Shown: positions 1 through 12,200 of the stretch, piece by piece
How positions within the stretch are numbered: position 1 is the stretch's first letter
How the letters are laid out: the number at the start of each line of letters is the position of its first letter
Source: Owenia fusiformis
Lineage: Eukaryota; Annelida; Polychaeta; Sabellida; Oweniidae
Length of the DNA: 64,000 nt
Assembly (NCBI GenBank): GCA_903813345.2
Contig: CAIIXF020000003.1
Location: 28,847,248-28,911,247 of the forward strand
Reading direction: 5' to 3'
Notes under the pieces: model-generated
What the model was told of the DNA's origin: nothing
Seen by the model: the letters and a program-made list of their open reading frames with translations, nothing else
Database searches by the model: none
Made by a program: the position numbers and the translations under genes

Positions 1-1299
1 GTAATTATGAAAATGAGGATAAACTTTTAACATTTCATCCGATCTAATTCTCATCACATTTTCTCATTACAACGTATCATGATATGTACTATATCAATAC
101 AGTATTTGCTGTTTTTGAGAATTGTATCAACAAATGATGTATTCATGAAACTGGGTAAAATAGTGGATCAAGCTAGGTACGATAGTGGGAGATTTTCACG
201 GTATAATCAGGATTCATTCCATTTTTGAGAGACACTTGCTCCTGTTTTCAGCGGGACCTCCCCATGTTTTCAGCGGGGCCTCCTCATGATTTCAGCGGGG
301 TCTTTGCTTTTTTGCTCCACTAGAAGCTGGGCCTTGAGAGATATAAAATTGAAATATAAAGTGTTCTGTAAAGCTTTAGGAATTGAAACTCAGTACATTT
401 TTATTTCAAATCACTACCATTATTTCAACCACAGGACAACGTCGTACTTCACCTATAACGTATAGAAATATATAGATAAAGATTCAAGATGATACTTTTC
501 TCTCTTCAATTGTCAAATAAAGAACCACAGAACGACCGCTCGTGATACTTTTTTCCATCAGTTGCCTTTTTAGTCTCAATACCATGTAATCATTGCGGAA
601 AATTAAAAAGAAAACGTTTTGTACATCAAACAAGTAAACAAAAGACAACCCATCACTTTTTTATTCCTCGCGATTTCAGCGGGAACTTGCTCGCGACTTT
701 GAAATCATAGCGGGGCTTTGGATACTACCGGTGTTCAGCCTTATATACTTTTCATGTAACCACCAAAAGTGGTGACATTTTGTTCTAGTCTCCCAATTTC
801 TTTTAAACTTTTTTTGTGGACGGCGGTTGGTGTTTGGCGTTTTCGGAGTTCGGCATCTGTAACAATCTCTTACGGCGTCTGTAACAAATTCTTACTGTCA
901 ACATATGTAAATATGTTATGAATTCCAACACATTTCTACCAAAATCTGTAACCAAGGCAACATGTTGAAGGTCAACAAAAAGTTATTTTTCAACGTGCTT
1001 CAAATTGACCAAAGATCTTTGGGTGACCGTTATAAAAATTACCTAATATGGTCTGAAAAAGTAAAACTTTCTAGGTCAATTAAAGGTGAAATTTATCAAA
1101 CTAGATCACAAACGGTATTGCCAACATATAGAAGGTCAACATTTATTTTTATTTTAATTTTAAAATCATCTACAAGTTCTCAGAAGTTCAACTCTGAATT
1201 AAGATTTGACATTTGAATTCTGTTTCACCTTCAATGACCGAAAGGTGGTGACATTTTGTCATGTTAATGCCCTGTCTTAAATGCTGAGTTTCTTATATA
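1..1299. other. Gene-less AT-rich stretch
   Basis: No supportable coding region. The only structure seen is a short motif (ttcagcgggg and close variants) recurring near 255, 278, 294 and 673, and a phrase ending gtggtgacattttgt near 768 and 1247. The latter resembles the ends of the Helentron-like elements further right, so a degraded relative is possible but not shown. Confidence 0.5.
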
Positions 1300-1610
1300 C
1301 AGGGTGGGCCAAAAAATTTTGCAACCTTTTTAGAAGGCAAAAAAGTATCAAAACATTATGGTATTGACATGAAATTTTTTTTACAGAAACTTAAGGATAG
1401 GCATATTTTACCATTCAAATACTTAAGCTAATACTGACTTCACATTTTTTTGTCAGATGTTTGAATATTAATGGTAAATTGTTCATGTGTCCAAGATTTA
1501 CCGATTTTCCTAGAAAATGTGATTTTCTATAATTTCATGTGCTCATCGATAGAACATTTATTATGTTCACTAAATCTGCTGCAATCTTTGTTAAGTGGTG
1601 TATTGGGCGG

Positions 1611-1796
1611 CTATTCATCAGGACTAATGAATCGAGGGGTATTTTGCTCCAGATATTCCATAGTGACTTTTGCCCTATGGTCAGGAGCGCTATCCTGCTG
1701 GAATAAGTTATCACCTGGGGCTGAAAGATCCCTCATTCTTGAAAGATGTCCCTTTTGAAGAATATTAGTCCTGAGGCGAATTGCCATCCAATACAC
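1611..1796 (-). pseudogene. Mariner transposase fragment, middle part
   Basis: Reading on the minus strand gives a stretch with the motif NLFQQDSAPDHRA, which matches the region of the second catalytic aspartate in Tc1/mariner transposases, then about 25 residues leading into ISPDE and a stop. The companion C-terminal part lies on the opposite strand immediately to the right, sharing the joint sequence ccaatacacca. This is a remnant inside the inverted-repeat element, not a functional gene. Confidence 0.7.
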
Positions 1797-2023
1797 CAGA
1801 TGTCAACCCCTTGGACTATTACACATGGGGGCACCTGGAGCAAAGTATTGTAGTTAATGGTTATACCCCACAAATTATTGATCGACTATAAGAAGTTCTG
1901 CAGGATAAGTGGAGAGAACTACCACAAGAACTGCTGGATCTCGCCAATGACCAGTTCGGTTCTCGTCTCCATGTGATTGTGAAGGTGAAAGGCGGATGCA
2001 TAGAGCATTTGTTTGTTAAATAA
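1796..2023 (+). pseudogene. Mariner transposase fragment, C-terminal part
   Basis: The plus-strand frame begins PDVNPLDYYTWGHLEQ, the hallmark of the third catalytic aspartate block of mariner transposases (PDLNPLDY..WG). It then has an in-frame TAA after IIDRL, continues in frame with EVLQDKWRELPQ, and ends at the stop at 2021-2023 near the start of the right inverted repeat. With the minus-strand fragment next to it, an inversion has split one transposase gene in two. Confidence 0.75.
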
Positions 2024-2393
2024 ATCATACAGTATAACAATATAACCATAGTGACTAGATACTGATATAAACCTGGTATAGCCATTGGTTAAACAGTTAT
2101 CAAAGATTGTAGCAGATTTAGTAAACATTATGAATGTGTTATTGTCGATCAGATAAATCATAGAAAGTCACATTTTCTAAGAAAAATGGTATATCTTGGA
2201 CACATGAACAATTTACCATTAATATTCAAACATCTGACAAAAAAATGTGAAGTCAGTATCAGCTTAAGTATTTGAATGGTAAAATATGCCTATCCCTAAG
2301 TTTCTGTAAAAAAAATTTCATGTCAATAACATAATGTTATGATGCTTTTTTTGCCTTCTAAAAAAGTTGCAAAACTTTTTGGCCCACCCTGTA

Positions 2394-3062
2394 TATAAGT
2401 ATTAGTCCTATTGAAAAAGGCGCAACGTAACCAGCGTGCAAAGGCCAAACCTTTCTCTATAGTATAAATCATGCAGTCGATATATCCATTGTCTACATGT
2501 CTATAATAAATAAACAATTTTTCTTTACAATAACATTTAAAGGTCCCACTTTGGCATATTGTTGTCTCATCCATGGCCAAATATCACCAAATGTGAAAGA
2601 TGAAACCTTTAAATTGCCTTTGAATTTGATGGAGCTTTTGTTGGAAACATACAATAAATGTGTATCCTCCAATGCATATATGATGACTTCTAATCAAGGA
2701 GTCCATTTCTCAATTTTTCCGTTTCTGGTAAATTAATGAATCGCGATGACGTCATTTTATCGATTTATTCGTTATCCATGATTGATTTTACGAGCATAAA
2801 TGGGGGTCTCTTTATTCCATTAACGATGCGGTATCCATAGAAACGAATTGACAATTTATCCAATTAGCAATCGCAAGAATGTGTTTAATCGATTCTTTCA
2901 TATGTGAGGGAGCCTTTAAAATATGTGATAAATATGAATCATATAAAAGTATGCTTACTGCAAAATTAATTTTATTAATTAATTCAAAGTTGTGGCTTCA
3001 CATTTATAATGCTAATTCCATTTCTTTTCACATATTGCAAATTGACGTCCATGTGTTTTGAT
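2394..3062. other. Gene-less stretch downstream of carbonic-anhydrase-like copy B
   Basis: No coding region is supported. One perfect TGACGTCA palindrome lies near 2748. The segment adjoins the 3' end of copy B, and weak similarity to the segment preceding 29624 suggests that the tandem duplication unit starts close to 3040. Confidence 0.4.
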
Positions 3063-3253
3063 CTATTGAAGGGCACCACTGATCTTGTTCATTTGAGACT
3101 CTGATATAGAGATAGGTGACGCGAAGACCAACCATCTGGCAGACTCAGAGTAGAGAGGATCATTTTGATTACCAAAGGAGCTTGTAAAATCGTGCATGTT
3201 GTCTGGCAGCAAGGAGCGAAGTGAAAACGTTTCTAGATCTACAACACTTCTAT
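3063..3253 (-). CDS. Copy B exon 13: terminal exon of domain 2
   Basis: After a cattttag acceptor, the 191-bp exon encodes SVVDLETFSLRSLLPDNM, then FTSSFGNQNDPLYSESARWLVF and PISISESQMNKI, ending in a stop at 3063. This matches the family pattern LLP..., Y.GSLTTPPC.E.V.W.VF and PI.IS..Q. The conserved LTTPPC is degraded, which argues against catalysis. Confidence 0.8.
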
Positions 3254-6200
3254 CTAAAATGATAAAAAGTTAAAATGTTCTACAATGTTTACAAAATATA
3301 TACAGTAACATGTATTCCAAATTTGATGATGATAAAAGTAATAATCTTTTGTGATTTTAGGAAAAATCAAACTGTTATGTACATAGATTGACATTACAAG
3401 GAGTACTACAGGCGTACTAGGGTTCAAAAGGGCCATGGAGCACAAACCACCAAGAAAGTTCACAAATGTTCCTTTCTACACCCTCACTTGTCCTCTTTAT
3501 TTGAGAATATTTCAGTTTATAGCTGTTATATGAGTAAACATAAAAACACTTATTTCATAATTGATGTAATCGATTGATTGCTCTGATCTCGGTTAATTTC
3601 TTTTAAAACGTTCTTCATCAAGCTCTCTAATTCCGTTACTCAAATAAAAATTTATTAAATTCTTCTTACAGTCTGTGATAGTTATCAGCAAAGTATTATG
3701 AACCCCATTCATTGGAACAAAGTATTAGTTATTAGACGAATGTTGAGAAACTCTTTTCTGAATGCTGGACAATCACGAGCCAAAAGACAATGTCGATTTA
3801 GATGTAAATATGAAACACAAAATCTTAAGGATTCACCTTGTTTTGCTTGGTCTAATACATCAATGAGGAATTTCCATTTTGAATTGTCTTCATCTGTTAG
3901 CTATAATGTCAAATAAATTGAATTAGAAGCAAGGATTATATTATGACAAGATACATCAAAACGATTGACAATCTAAATAGCATGTGTGATAAGCATCTCA
4001 GCTTCGATACGGCTTAATATCGGTTATTTTGATTTAATGAGAACATAGTCCATTTGTCATCCCTATACATACTATAGTGAACCTATGAATTGTTAAAAAC
4101 ACGATGTTTTATGGTTAATTTATAATAACGAGGGTTTTCTGAAGTGATTTAACTGGGTTGGACAAAAAGTTAGTTTGGGGAAAAAAGTATATCGGCTAAT
4201 TAGGGAGGGGTGCATTGGCTTAACATGGCGTTGACTATTGACTTTGCGTCAGGATACCACCATGTACCTGGTATGTTAGCATGGTGATAGATACAAACAT
4301 TTTCCCCAACGTTAATTTTTTGGCAACCCAGCTAAATCACTCCAATAAACCCCAATGATAGTATTTGCACAGAAAAACATCATGTTTTTAAATATTCATA
4401 CGTTAAGAAAATGACAAATGGACTAACAATGGATTTAATAATAAGAGCAGGGACGTAACCAGTTTTCAGTCAGGGGGGGGGGGATGCGATCGCCAAAAAA
4501 TCGGGTTTCAGTCGGGGGGGGGGGGGTGTGTAATCGTCGTGGCATAAGCAACCCAAAAAAGATTAAGATTTGTTTTGAATTTTACAAACATTGATGTAAC
4601 TTCCTTCAAAATTGAGCTAGAAGCTCCAAATAAAAAGCAAATTGAAGCTCGTTTCATTTTATTTTCATTGGTTTGGGTGTGTGTGTGTGTGGGGGGGGGG
4701 GGGGGGTGGGTGCGATCATGCACCCCCTCCTGGATACGCCTATGAAGAGGTAATTTTCATACAATGTCCATTTAAAGTGTCTCACATATTCGATCAAAAC
4801 TTGCCATGCAAACATGTTAGTCTACTTTACTGACCCCCCTTGCTGTAACAAGGAACCCAAAACACATTAAAACGTAAACATAAACCAATTAGTCACTTCA
4901 CTTTGAAAGTGGGGGTGTTAGCAAATGTGTATTAGGCCATAAGAAGTAGATTCTTTGTTTTGCGTCCTGGCAAAATCCAAATCATGCAAGGGTTCAAGGG
5001 TTAAAGGAAAACAAACACAAACTCAAGAAAAAAACACAAGGCACAGACGTGAACAATATCGAACCTAAAACACAGCAGTGTGACAGTGAAGAATTTAGGA
5101 CGGAAAATCCAAAATGGCCACCTTAAAATTTACCCAGAATGCCCAAAAACTAATCAGTTCTTAACTTAAATACGTAGAAACATCCCTGAAAATTTCAGAT
5201 GAATCCATCAAATGGTTTGGCTGGAAACCTGTAGACAAGTCTTGAAAGTGAAGATTTTAGGACGGAAAATCCAAAATGGCCACCTTAAAATTTACCCAGA
5301 ATGCCCAAAAACTAATCAGTTGTTAACTTTGATATGTAGAAACATCCCTGTAAATTTCAAATGAATCCATCAAATGGTTTGGCTGGAAACCTGTAGACAA
5401 GTCCTGAAAGTGAAGATTTTAGGACGGAAAATCCAAAATGGCCACCTTAAATTTTACCCAGAATGCCAAAAAACTAATCAGTTCTTAACTTTGATATGTA
5501 GAAACATCCCTGTAAATTTCAAATGAATCCATCGAATGGTTTGGCTGGAAACCTGTAGACAAGTCTTGAAAGTGAAGATTTTAGGACGGAAAATCCAAAA
5601 TGGCCACCTTAAATGTTACCCAGAATGCCAAAAAACTAATCAGTTCTTAACTTTGATATGTAGAAACATCCCTGAAAATTTCAGATGAATCCGTCAAATG
5701 GTTTGGCTGGAAACCTGTAGACAAGTCTTGAAAGTGAAGATTTTAGGACGGAAAATCCAAAATGGCCACCTTAAAATTTACCCAGAATGCCCAAAAACTA
5801 ATCGGTTCTTAACTTTGATATGTAGAAACATCCCTGTAAATTTCAAATGAATCCGTCAAATGGTTTGGCTTGAAACCTGTAGACAAGTCTTGAAAGTGAA
5901 GATTTTAGGACGGAAAATCCAAAATGGCTACCTTAAATTTTACCCAGAATGCCAAAAAACTAATCAGTTCTTAACTTTGATACGTAGAAACATCCCTGAA
6001 AATTTCAGATGAATCCGTCAAATGGTTTGGCTGGAAACCTGTAGACAAATCTTGAAAGTGAAGATTTTAGGACGGAAAATCCAAAATGGCCACCTTAAAA
6101 TTTACCCAGAATGCCCAAAAACTAATCAGTTCTTAACTTTGATACGTAGAAACATTCCTGAAAATTTCAGATGAATCCGTCAAATGGTTTGGCTGGAAAC

Positions 6201-9200
6201 CTGTAGACAAGTCTTGAAAGTGAAGATTTTAGGACGGAAAATCCAAAATGGCCACCTTAAAATTTACCCAGAATGCCCAAAAACTAATCAGTTCTTAACT
6301 TAAATATGTAGAAACATCCCTGTAAATTTCAAATGAATCCATCAAATGGTTTGGCTGGAAACCTGTAGACAAGTCTTGAAAGTGAAGATTTTAGGACGGA
6401 AAATCCAAAATGGCCACCTTAAATGTTACCCAGAATGCCAAAAAACTAATCAGTTCTTAACTTTGATATGTAGAAACATCCCTGAAAATTTCAGATGAAT
6501 CCGTCAAATGGTTTGGCTGGAAACCTGTAGACAAGTCTTGAAAGTGAAGATTTTAGGACGGAAAATCCAAAATGGCCACCTTAAAATTTACCCAGAATGC
6601 CCAAAAACTAATCGGTTCTTAACTTTGATATGTAGAAACATCCCTGTAAATTTCAAATGAATCCGTCAAATGGTTTGGCTTGAAACCTGTAGACAAGTCT
6701 TGAAAGTGAAGATTTTAGGACGGAAAATCCAAAATGGCTACCTTAAATTTTACCCAGAATGCCAAAAAACTAATCAGTTCTTAACTTTGATACGTAGAAA
6801 CATCCCTGAAAATTTCAGATGAATCCGTCAAATGGTTTGGCTGGAAACCTGTAGACAAATCTTGAAAGTGAAGATTTTAGGACGGAAAATCCAAAATGGC
6901 CACCTTAAAATTTACCCAGAATGCCCAAAAACTAATCAGTTCTTAACTTTGATACGTAGAAACATTCCTGAAAATTTCAGATGAATCCGTCAAATGGTTT
7001 GGCTGGAAACCTGTAGACAAGTCTTGAAAGTGAAGATTTTAGGACGGAAAATCCAAAATGGCCACCTTAAAATTTACCCAGAATGCCCAAAAACTAATCA
7101 GTTCTTAATATCTTCTTGATACGTAGAAACATTCCTGAAAATTTCAGATGAATCTGTCAAATGGTTTGGCTGGAAACCTGTTGACAAGCTGAAAAGTGAG
7201 ACGCCGCCCGCCCGCCCGCCCGCCAAGCTGACGACAATATCGTACCTTTATTAGGTACGATAACAAACTTGTTTGCTGAGAAATGTACACATTTTATGGG
7301 CATAAAAAGGGATGACATACCAATTTGCAGTGATTACAAACACATATCTATACATTTTATACAATATATTTAAACTTTAAGGGTAAAAAATAAGAAAATA
7401 CACAATGTATGCCAAAATAATTCTAACACTGTCAATTTTGACGCACATCAAATTATCCGCCATTTCGTCTGATTCTGATTGAACGAAATGTAATGGTACT
7501 TTCAGACCCTTGTGATTGCTATTTTGATGTGTTTGTTTTTTCTGATTTACTCAAAATCGTGCAAGCAAGGGGACGCAAAGAATCTACTTCTTATGGCCTT
7601 AGCAGAATACGCTGTGTGCATGGACTAACACAATATCAGTGGTCATTTACTGTGTCAACTTAGTAACCCTTGCATATCGTGCTCACTCAAGTATTGAATA
7701 ATTTTTTTATGATCTAAATGTTTGTGGTTTATAAAAAAATGTGATATATTTTAGTTAGAAATACATTAATATATTCATTCAAACAGCACTAGAATGCGGG
7801 AAGAAAGAGCAATGGTAACAAAATGCAGACAGAATTTTCCGTAAGGGTTTCAAACATTTCTGAACACAATCATACATGTACTTCATGTGTACTGTTATTT
7901 TTAGTGCTGTATAGATATAATTTCACGTATTAAAATCATATTTTCCAGCAATGACTTCAAATTCGGAACCACACCCATATCACATTTTCTTCAATAACTC
8001 CAAACATGTGTAAACATTGACCATGTGCATATAAATTCAAATTTCACAAGCTCTTTCCTATTCGAGTACCTCATACACCCCTGCATGGATTTGAGTTGGA
8101 TTCGCCTTTTATACGTGAGCCGACACACTCGCAAACGCTGATTGGATAAAGATTGCGAGAATCTTTAACATAACAAAGTGGTACACTATATATCACCCTA
8201 TGCAGACAGAGCCTGTGGGAAATATTGGGTGCGGAGCAAATGAGCGGAGGGTGCGGAGCTAACGGTTATTTTTGAATTTAAATTTGGGATATTTCTGAAA
8301 CTAAGCCGTTTTGGGACTTCAAATATACCAAGATATGTGTATTTGTCACCAAATATCAATACAATTGTGAAAATAGTAGCGCAATTCATTCTATAGCGAC
8401 ACAGTGTGCCTTAAACCTTTCCCAGACCTATATATTTTGTAATTATCCTTTTAATACTGAGTCCCCAGCATTCATAAAAAATGGTGTTCAAGGTGCACTA
8501 TCTATACAAATTATTTTTGCATCTTGGAAGCCAGGCAGTATCTGTGTGATTTTATAAAAATTCGGAAATTTTTTCAGATATGAGCCCCCTCTAAATATTG
8601 GGTGCGGAGCAGCTCCATAAACGTAGCTCCGCACCCAATATTTAGAGGGGGCTCATATCTGAAGAACATTTATAATATAAAATGAATTGCACTACTATTT
8701 TCACAATTTTATTGATATTTGGTGTCAAATACACATATCTTGGTATATTTGAAGTCCCAAAACGGCTTAGTTTCAGAAATATCCCAATTTTAAATTCAAA
8801 AATGACCGTTAGCTCCGCACCCTCCGCTCATTTGCGCCGCACCCAATATTTCCCACAGGCTCTGTCTGCATAGGGTGTATATGCTGAATATTTACCTCAA
8901 ACACGAAAATTAGGTTTGTAAATTGGATACATTCAGGAGCATTTGGGTTTCCATTCTTGCTAACAATATGCAACTGAAATATATCACACATCAGCTAAGC
9001 GAATTATCTCAATACTTTTGAATAAGAAGACTTCAAAATAATATGGTTTTATTTTTACCAGATAATATTAAAATTGATACATATGGATTCATAAGTTCAT
9101 AAACAATTTTTATCGTGTACCTCCATTGACTGACGTTGGTCTTCAAATGTGGAAATGAGATCCATATGTAACACACTGTAGAAATCTTCAGTTTGAAGTC

Positions 9201-12200
9201 CATCTATGAGCTCGAATCCACATGTCTTCAGTCCTATGCGAACTAGAAATTATCCCAAAGTTGAGAATAAGATTTCAAGACAAAGAAGTATGTGGGCAAT
9301 TTTTACAAAGTTATTAGTTGACCAACGACTAATTTAGCACTCATTGGGCTTTCAATGTTTATTTTCAACATTTTGAAGTAATTAACATTTGGTGTATATG
9401 TTTCCCAGTTTTCCCATTGGCTTATTGAGTAATATGATTTGCAATTTCTTTTTTATTCAATGGTTTAACTACTACATCTTTTGAGTTTTAAATAGAGTTT
9501 TCTATTATAAAACGTATAACTTTGAATGTATATTTCAAAGATCACTTAGAATTTGTCAAGATGCATTTGTTCATGCTTATAAAATGTTTATCATGTCCCT
9601 TTTGAAATCAGTTTTTGTTAACGAGTAAAAAACATATGCCCACCTGAGTTTTCCTCCAGATGCAATTCTGCCGATCCACACTTGTCAAAAACTCTTCCTT
9701 TGATGATATAGTCACACATTTTACTAGCGTTGTCCAGGTTTGTATCTTCATTACCGTTCGCCAAATTGCAGAATTTGTCTTGGTCACTTGTAAATGAAAT
9801 TCATAACGGGCCATAATTTAGTGTTGATATTTGCGATAACTCTGAAATCTTATTTTTCATTTCTTTGCAACGACATGAGAGATGGATTTGAACCTGAATC
9901 AAATTGATTACATTGGCCTTTATATTTGGGAACTACATTATGAAGCGACTTGAGTTTGAAAATCTAGATAATAAATTGTGATTCTTCACCCACCATGCCT
10001 CGTATGTAGATCTACCATTGATATCTTGGAGGGGCAACATATCTTTAGGTGTTGCAGTGTAATGTGGATCATACCCCATTATAGAACGAAAATCCCGCAA
10101 CTATAAAACAAACAAACACAAATGTTATAGTGTTCAGTAGGTTTTGTCATTCAAGATACTAAAGGGGGACATACAGAATGGAAGTTAAGATTTTTGTCAA
10201 TTTAACTTGAAATACCAGATACGCATTGTGAGTTCCAGTCTCTACAATACTTTGGAATAGATTTGGGGCCCAAAATCATCTGCTCATCCCTAGATAAATT
10301 GGCCAATTTAGATAACAAACTGGCAAAACTCACAAACTTTAGATAAAGAGAGACTCTGATAAATAAAAATGTCAGTCACGCATATAATATCATTTTATAC
10401 TCACTAGAGTTTGAACACGATACACATGTAACATAGTCATTTTCGATTATACTTTTATGTTGATCAATCCCTTCATCTCATTTTTACAGGTCCCTTTTCA
10501 TACCTTTTATGGCAATGTCAAATAGTTAATCCCGTTGTTTTCTAGTACTTTATACATGTATGTGCTTTATATTATCATTCACGTTCACCTTTTGTTTAAA
10601 ACCTGTTTTATTGTAGTCCATGCTCTGCTTATATTATGTCCTTTTATATTCCTTATATGGTAAAACACACTCACTCAGTTGAGTTTTGGGGCCAGTAACA
10701 CCCCAGTCACATTTGTCGCACGGCGGCCGCAAGTCGACCGCAGATCAATTAAATCGGTGAATTTCAGAAAAATCGTAGAAAAACTACGCTCGCCTTGCGG
10801 CCTCCGTACGGCGAATGCAGATTTTTACAGGCCGCAGGGAAGGCGTAGAAATTATAACTCGGAGTTATAATATTCGTTCATTTCTGAGGTCCCCGTAGAA
10901 ATCAACTGGCTCAACAAGATTGAATCATTATTTATCAATGTTTCACGATCACTTTTCATTTGATATTACATCCTAGCACTATGGATAACATTTTTAAATT
11001 GTCCTGATGTAAATAAAATGAAAAAAGTATTATTTATCGACAGAAATTTAAAATTCACCGTGCGGCTGCCGTGGGAAATGTGACTGCAAAAGTATGAGAG
11101 CGCAGAAATTCTGCGGCGAGCGTAGAAAAGCTACTGGCCGCAGAAATGATAGACCGCAAGGTCGCCGTAGAAAATGTGACTGGGGTGTTAGTCAGTTAGT
11201 TAGTCAATTGTTGCAGAGATACATGTATCAGATTTTGAAATATACCTTTTTTAGACATTTTAAATCATAGTTTTCTGTTATATTTTATTTGCCACCCACG
11301 GGCCTTCCACGCCCATCTTACATACAGAATGAACTATCATAGAATAGGATTTGGAATGATAGAACAGGATACCTGTCGTTCAGATATGCTGATAGTATCC
11401 TTAAATATTGTCGCGTTCCAGACTTTTGCTGATAGTCTGGAAGCGATGAGTAACTTTTTCACCTTACACTTCTCTGTGGGCCCAGTCCTGGTTTGGTGGA
11501 CTGGATAAAACGACAGTCACAAATGGCTTCCAATTTAATACATATATTTTAACACAACTATTAATACATGAAAATAACACTTTAATGTTCATAAACTAAA
11601 ATGTCACTATAATTCTCTTTGTAGGATGGATGTCGGCGGTTGCTGCGTTATTAGCTCTTTGCTTGGCTCCCTGGGCTCTATAGCCTGGCTCCTCTGGCTC
11701 TTGAACGTGGCTCCTCTAGCTCTTCGTTGAGCTCTTTAGCCTGGCTCCTTTAGCTCCTGGACTTGGCTCCTCTGGCTCCTCGTCCAGCTCTTTGGCTCCT
11801 TAGCCTGGCTTTTCTGGCTCCTGAACTTGGCTCCTCGTTCAGCTCTTTGGCTCTTTAGCCTGGCTCCTCTAGCCCTTAAGCTTGGCTCCTTTAGCTCCTG
11901 AACTTGGCTCCTCTGGCTCCTCGTCCAGCTCTTTGGCTCTTTAGCCTGGCCCCTCTGGCTCTTGAGCTTGGCTCCTCTGGCTCCTGAACGTGGCTCCTCT
12001 AGCTCTTCGTTGAGCTCTTTAGCCTGGCTCCTCTAGCCCTTAAGCTTGGCTCCTTTAGCTCCTGGACTTGGCTCCTCTGGCTCCTCGTCCAGCTCTTTGG
12101 CTCCTTAGCCTGGCTCCTGTGGCTCTTGAGCTTGGCTCCTCTGGCTCCTGAACTTGGCTCCTCGTTCAGCTCTTTGGCTCTTTAGCCTGGCTCCTCTAGC

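Larger units (their letters stand above)
1300..2391. mobile_element. Tc1/mariner-type element, rearranged, with ~290-bp terminal inverted repeats
   Basis: The ends read CAGGGTGGGCC at 1300 and GGCCCACCCTG at 2391, each flanked by TA, as expected for Tc1/mariner target duplication. The two arms (about 1300-1592 and 2101-2391) are inverted copies of each other, far longer than ordinary mariner repeats. Between them are two transposase fragments in opposite orientation, so the element is non-autonomous and internally scrambled. Confidence 0.85.
4930..7605. repeat. Inverted repeat pair around the satellite array
   Basis: The phrase AGGCCATAAGAAGTAGATTC lies near 4932-4951, and its reverse complement near 7580-7602 with adjoining bases, giving arms of about 30 bp that enclose the satellite-bearing Helentron-like element. 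This suggests one more level of nesting, or a host element with its own terminal repeats. Confidence 0.6.
4776..8168. mobile_element. 3.4 kb TTAA-flanked insertion in copy B intron 11
   Basis: Copy A lacks this segment: its intron runs catttaacataac where copy B has catttaaAGTGTCTCAC at the left and GAGAATCTttaacataac at the right. TTAA is duplicated and the ends are loosely inverted (AGTGTCTCAC against AGATTCTCGC), as for piggyBac-like elements. No transposase was recognised. It contains the satellite-bearing element at 4996-7272. Confidence 0.55.

Noticed and set aside
735-1265. Pair of gtggtgacattttgt phrases as the ends of another Helentron-like element
   Set aside because: They are in the same orientation, no core repeats or hairpin lie between, and no empty site is available.
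4678-4712. (GT)n and long G-run as a biological signal
   Set aside because: Simple repeat within a MITE. Length may also be affected by sequencing error.
9608-9814. Continuous minus-strand frame over carbonic-anhydrase-like exon 9
   Set aside because: Wrong frame. The exon with splice sites at 9644 and 9786 reads in another register that joins its neighbours in phase.
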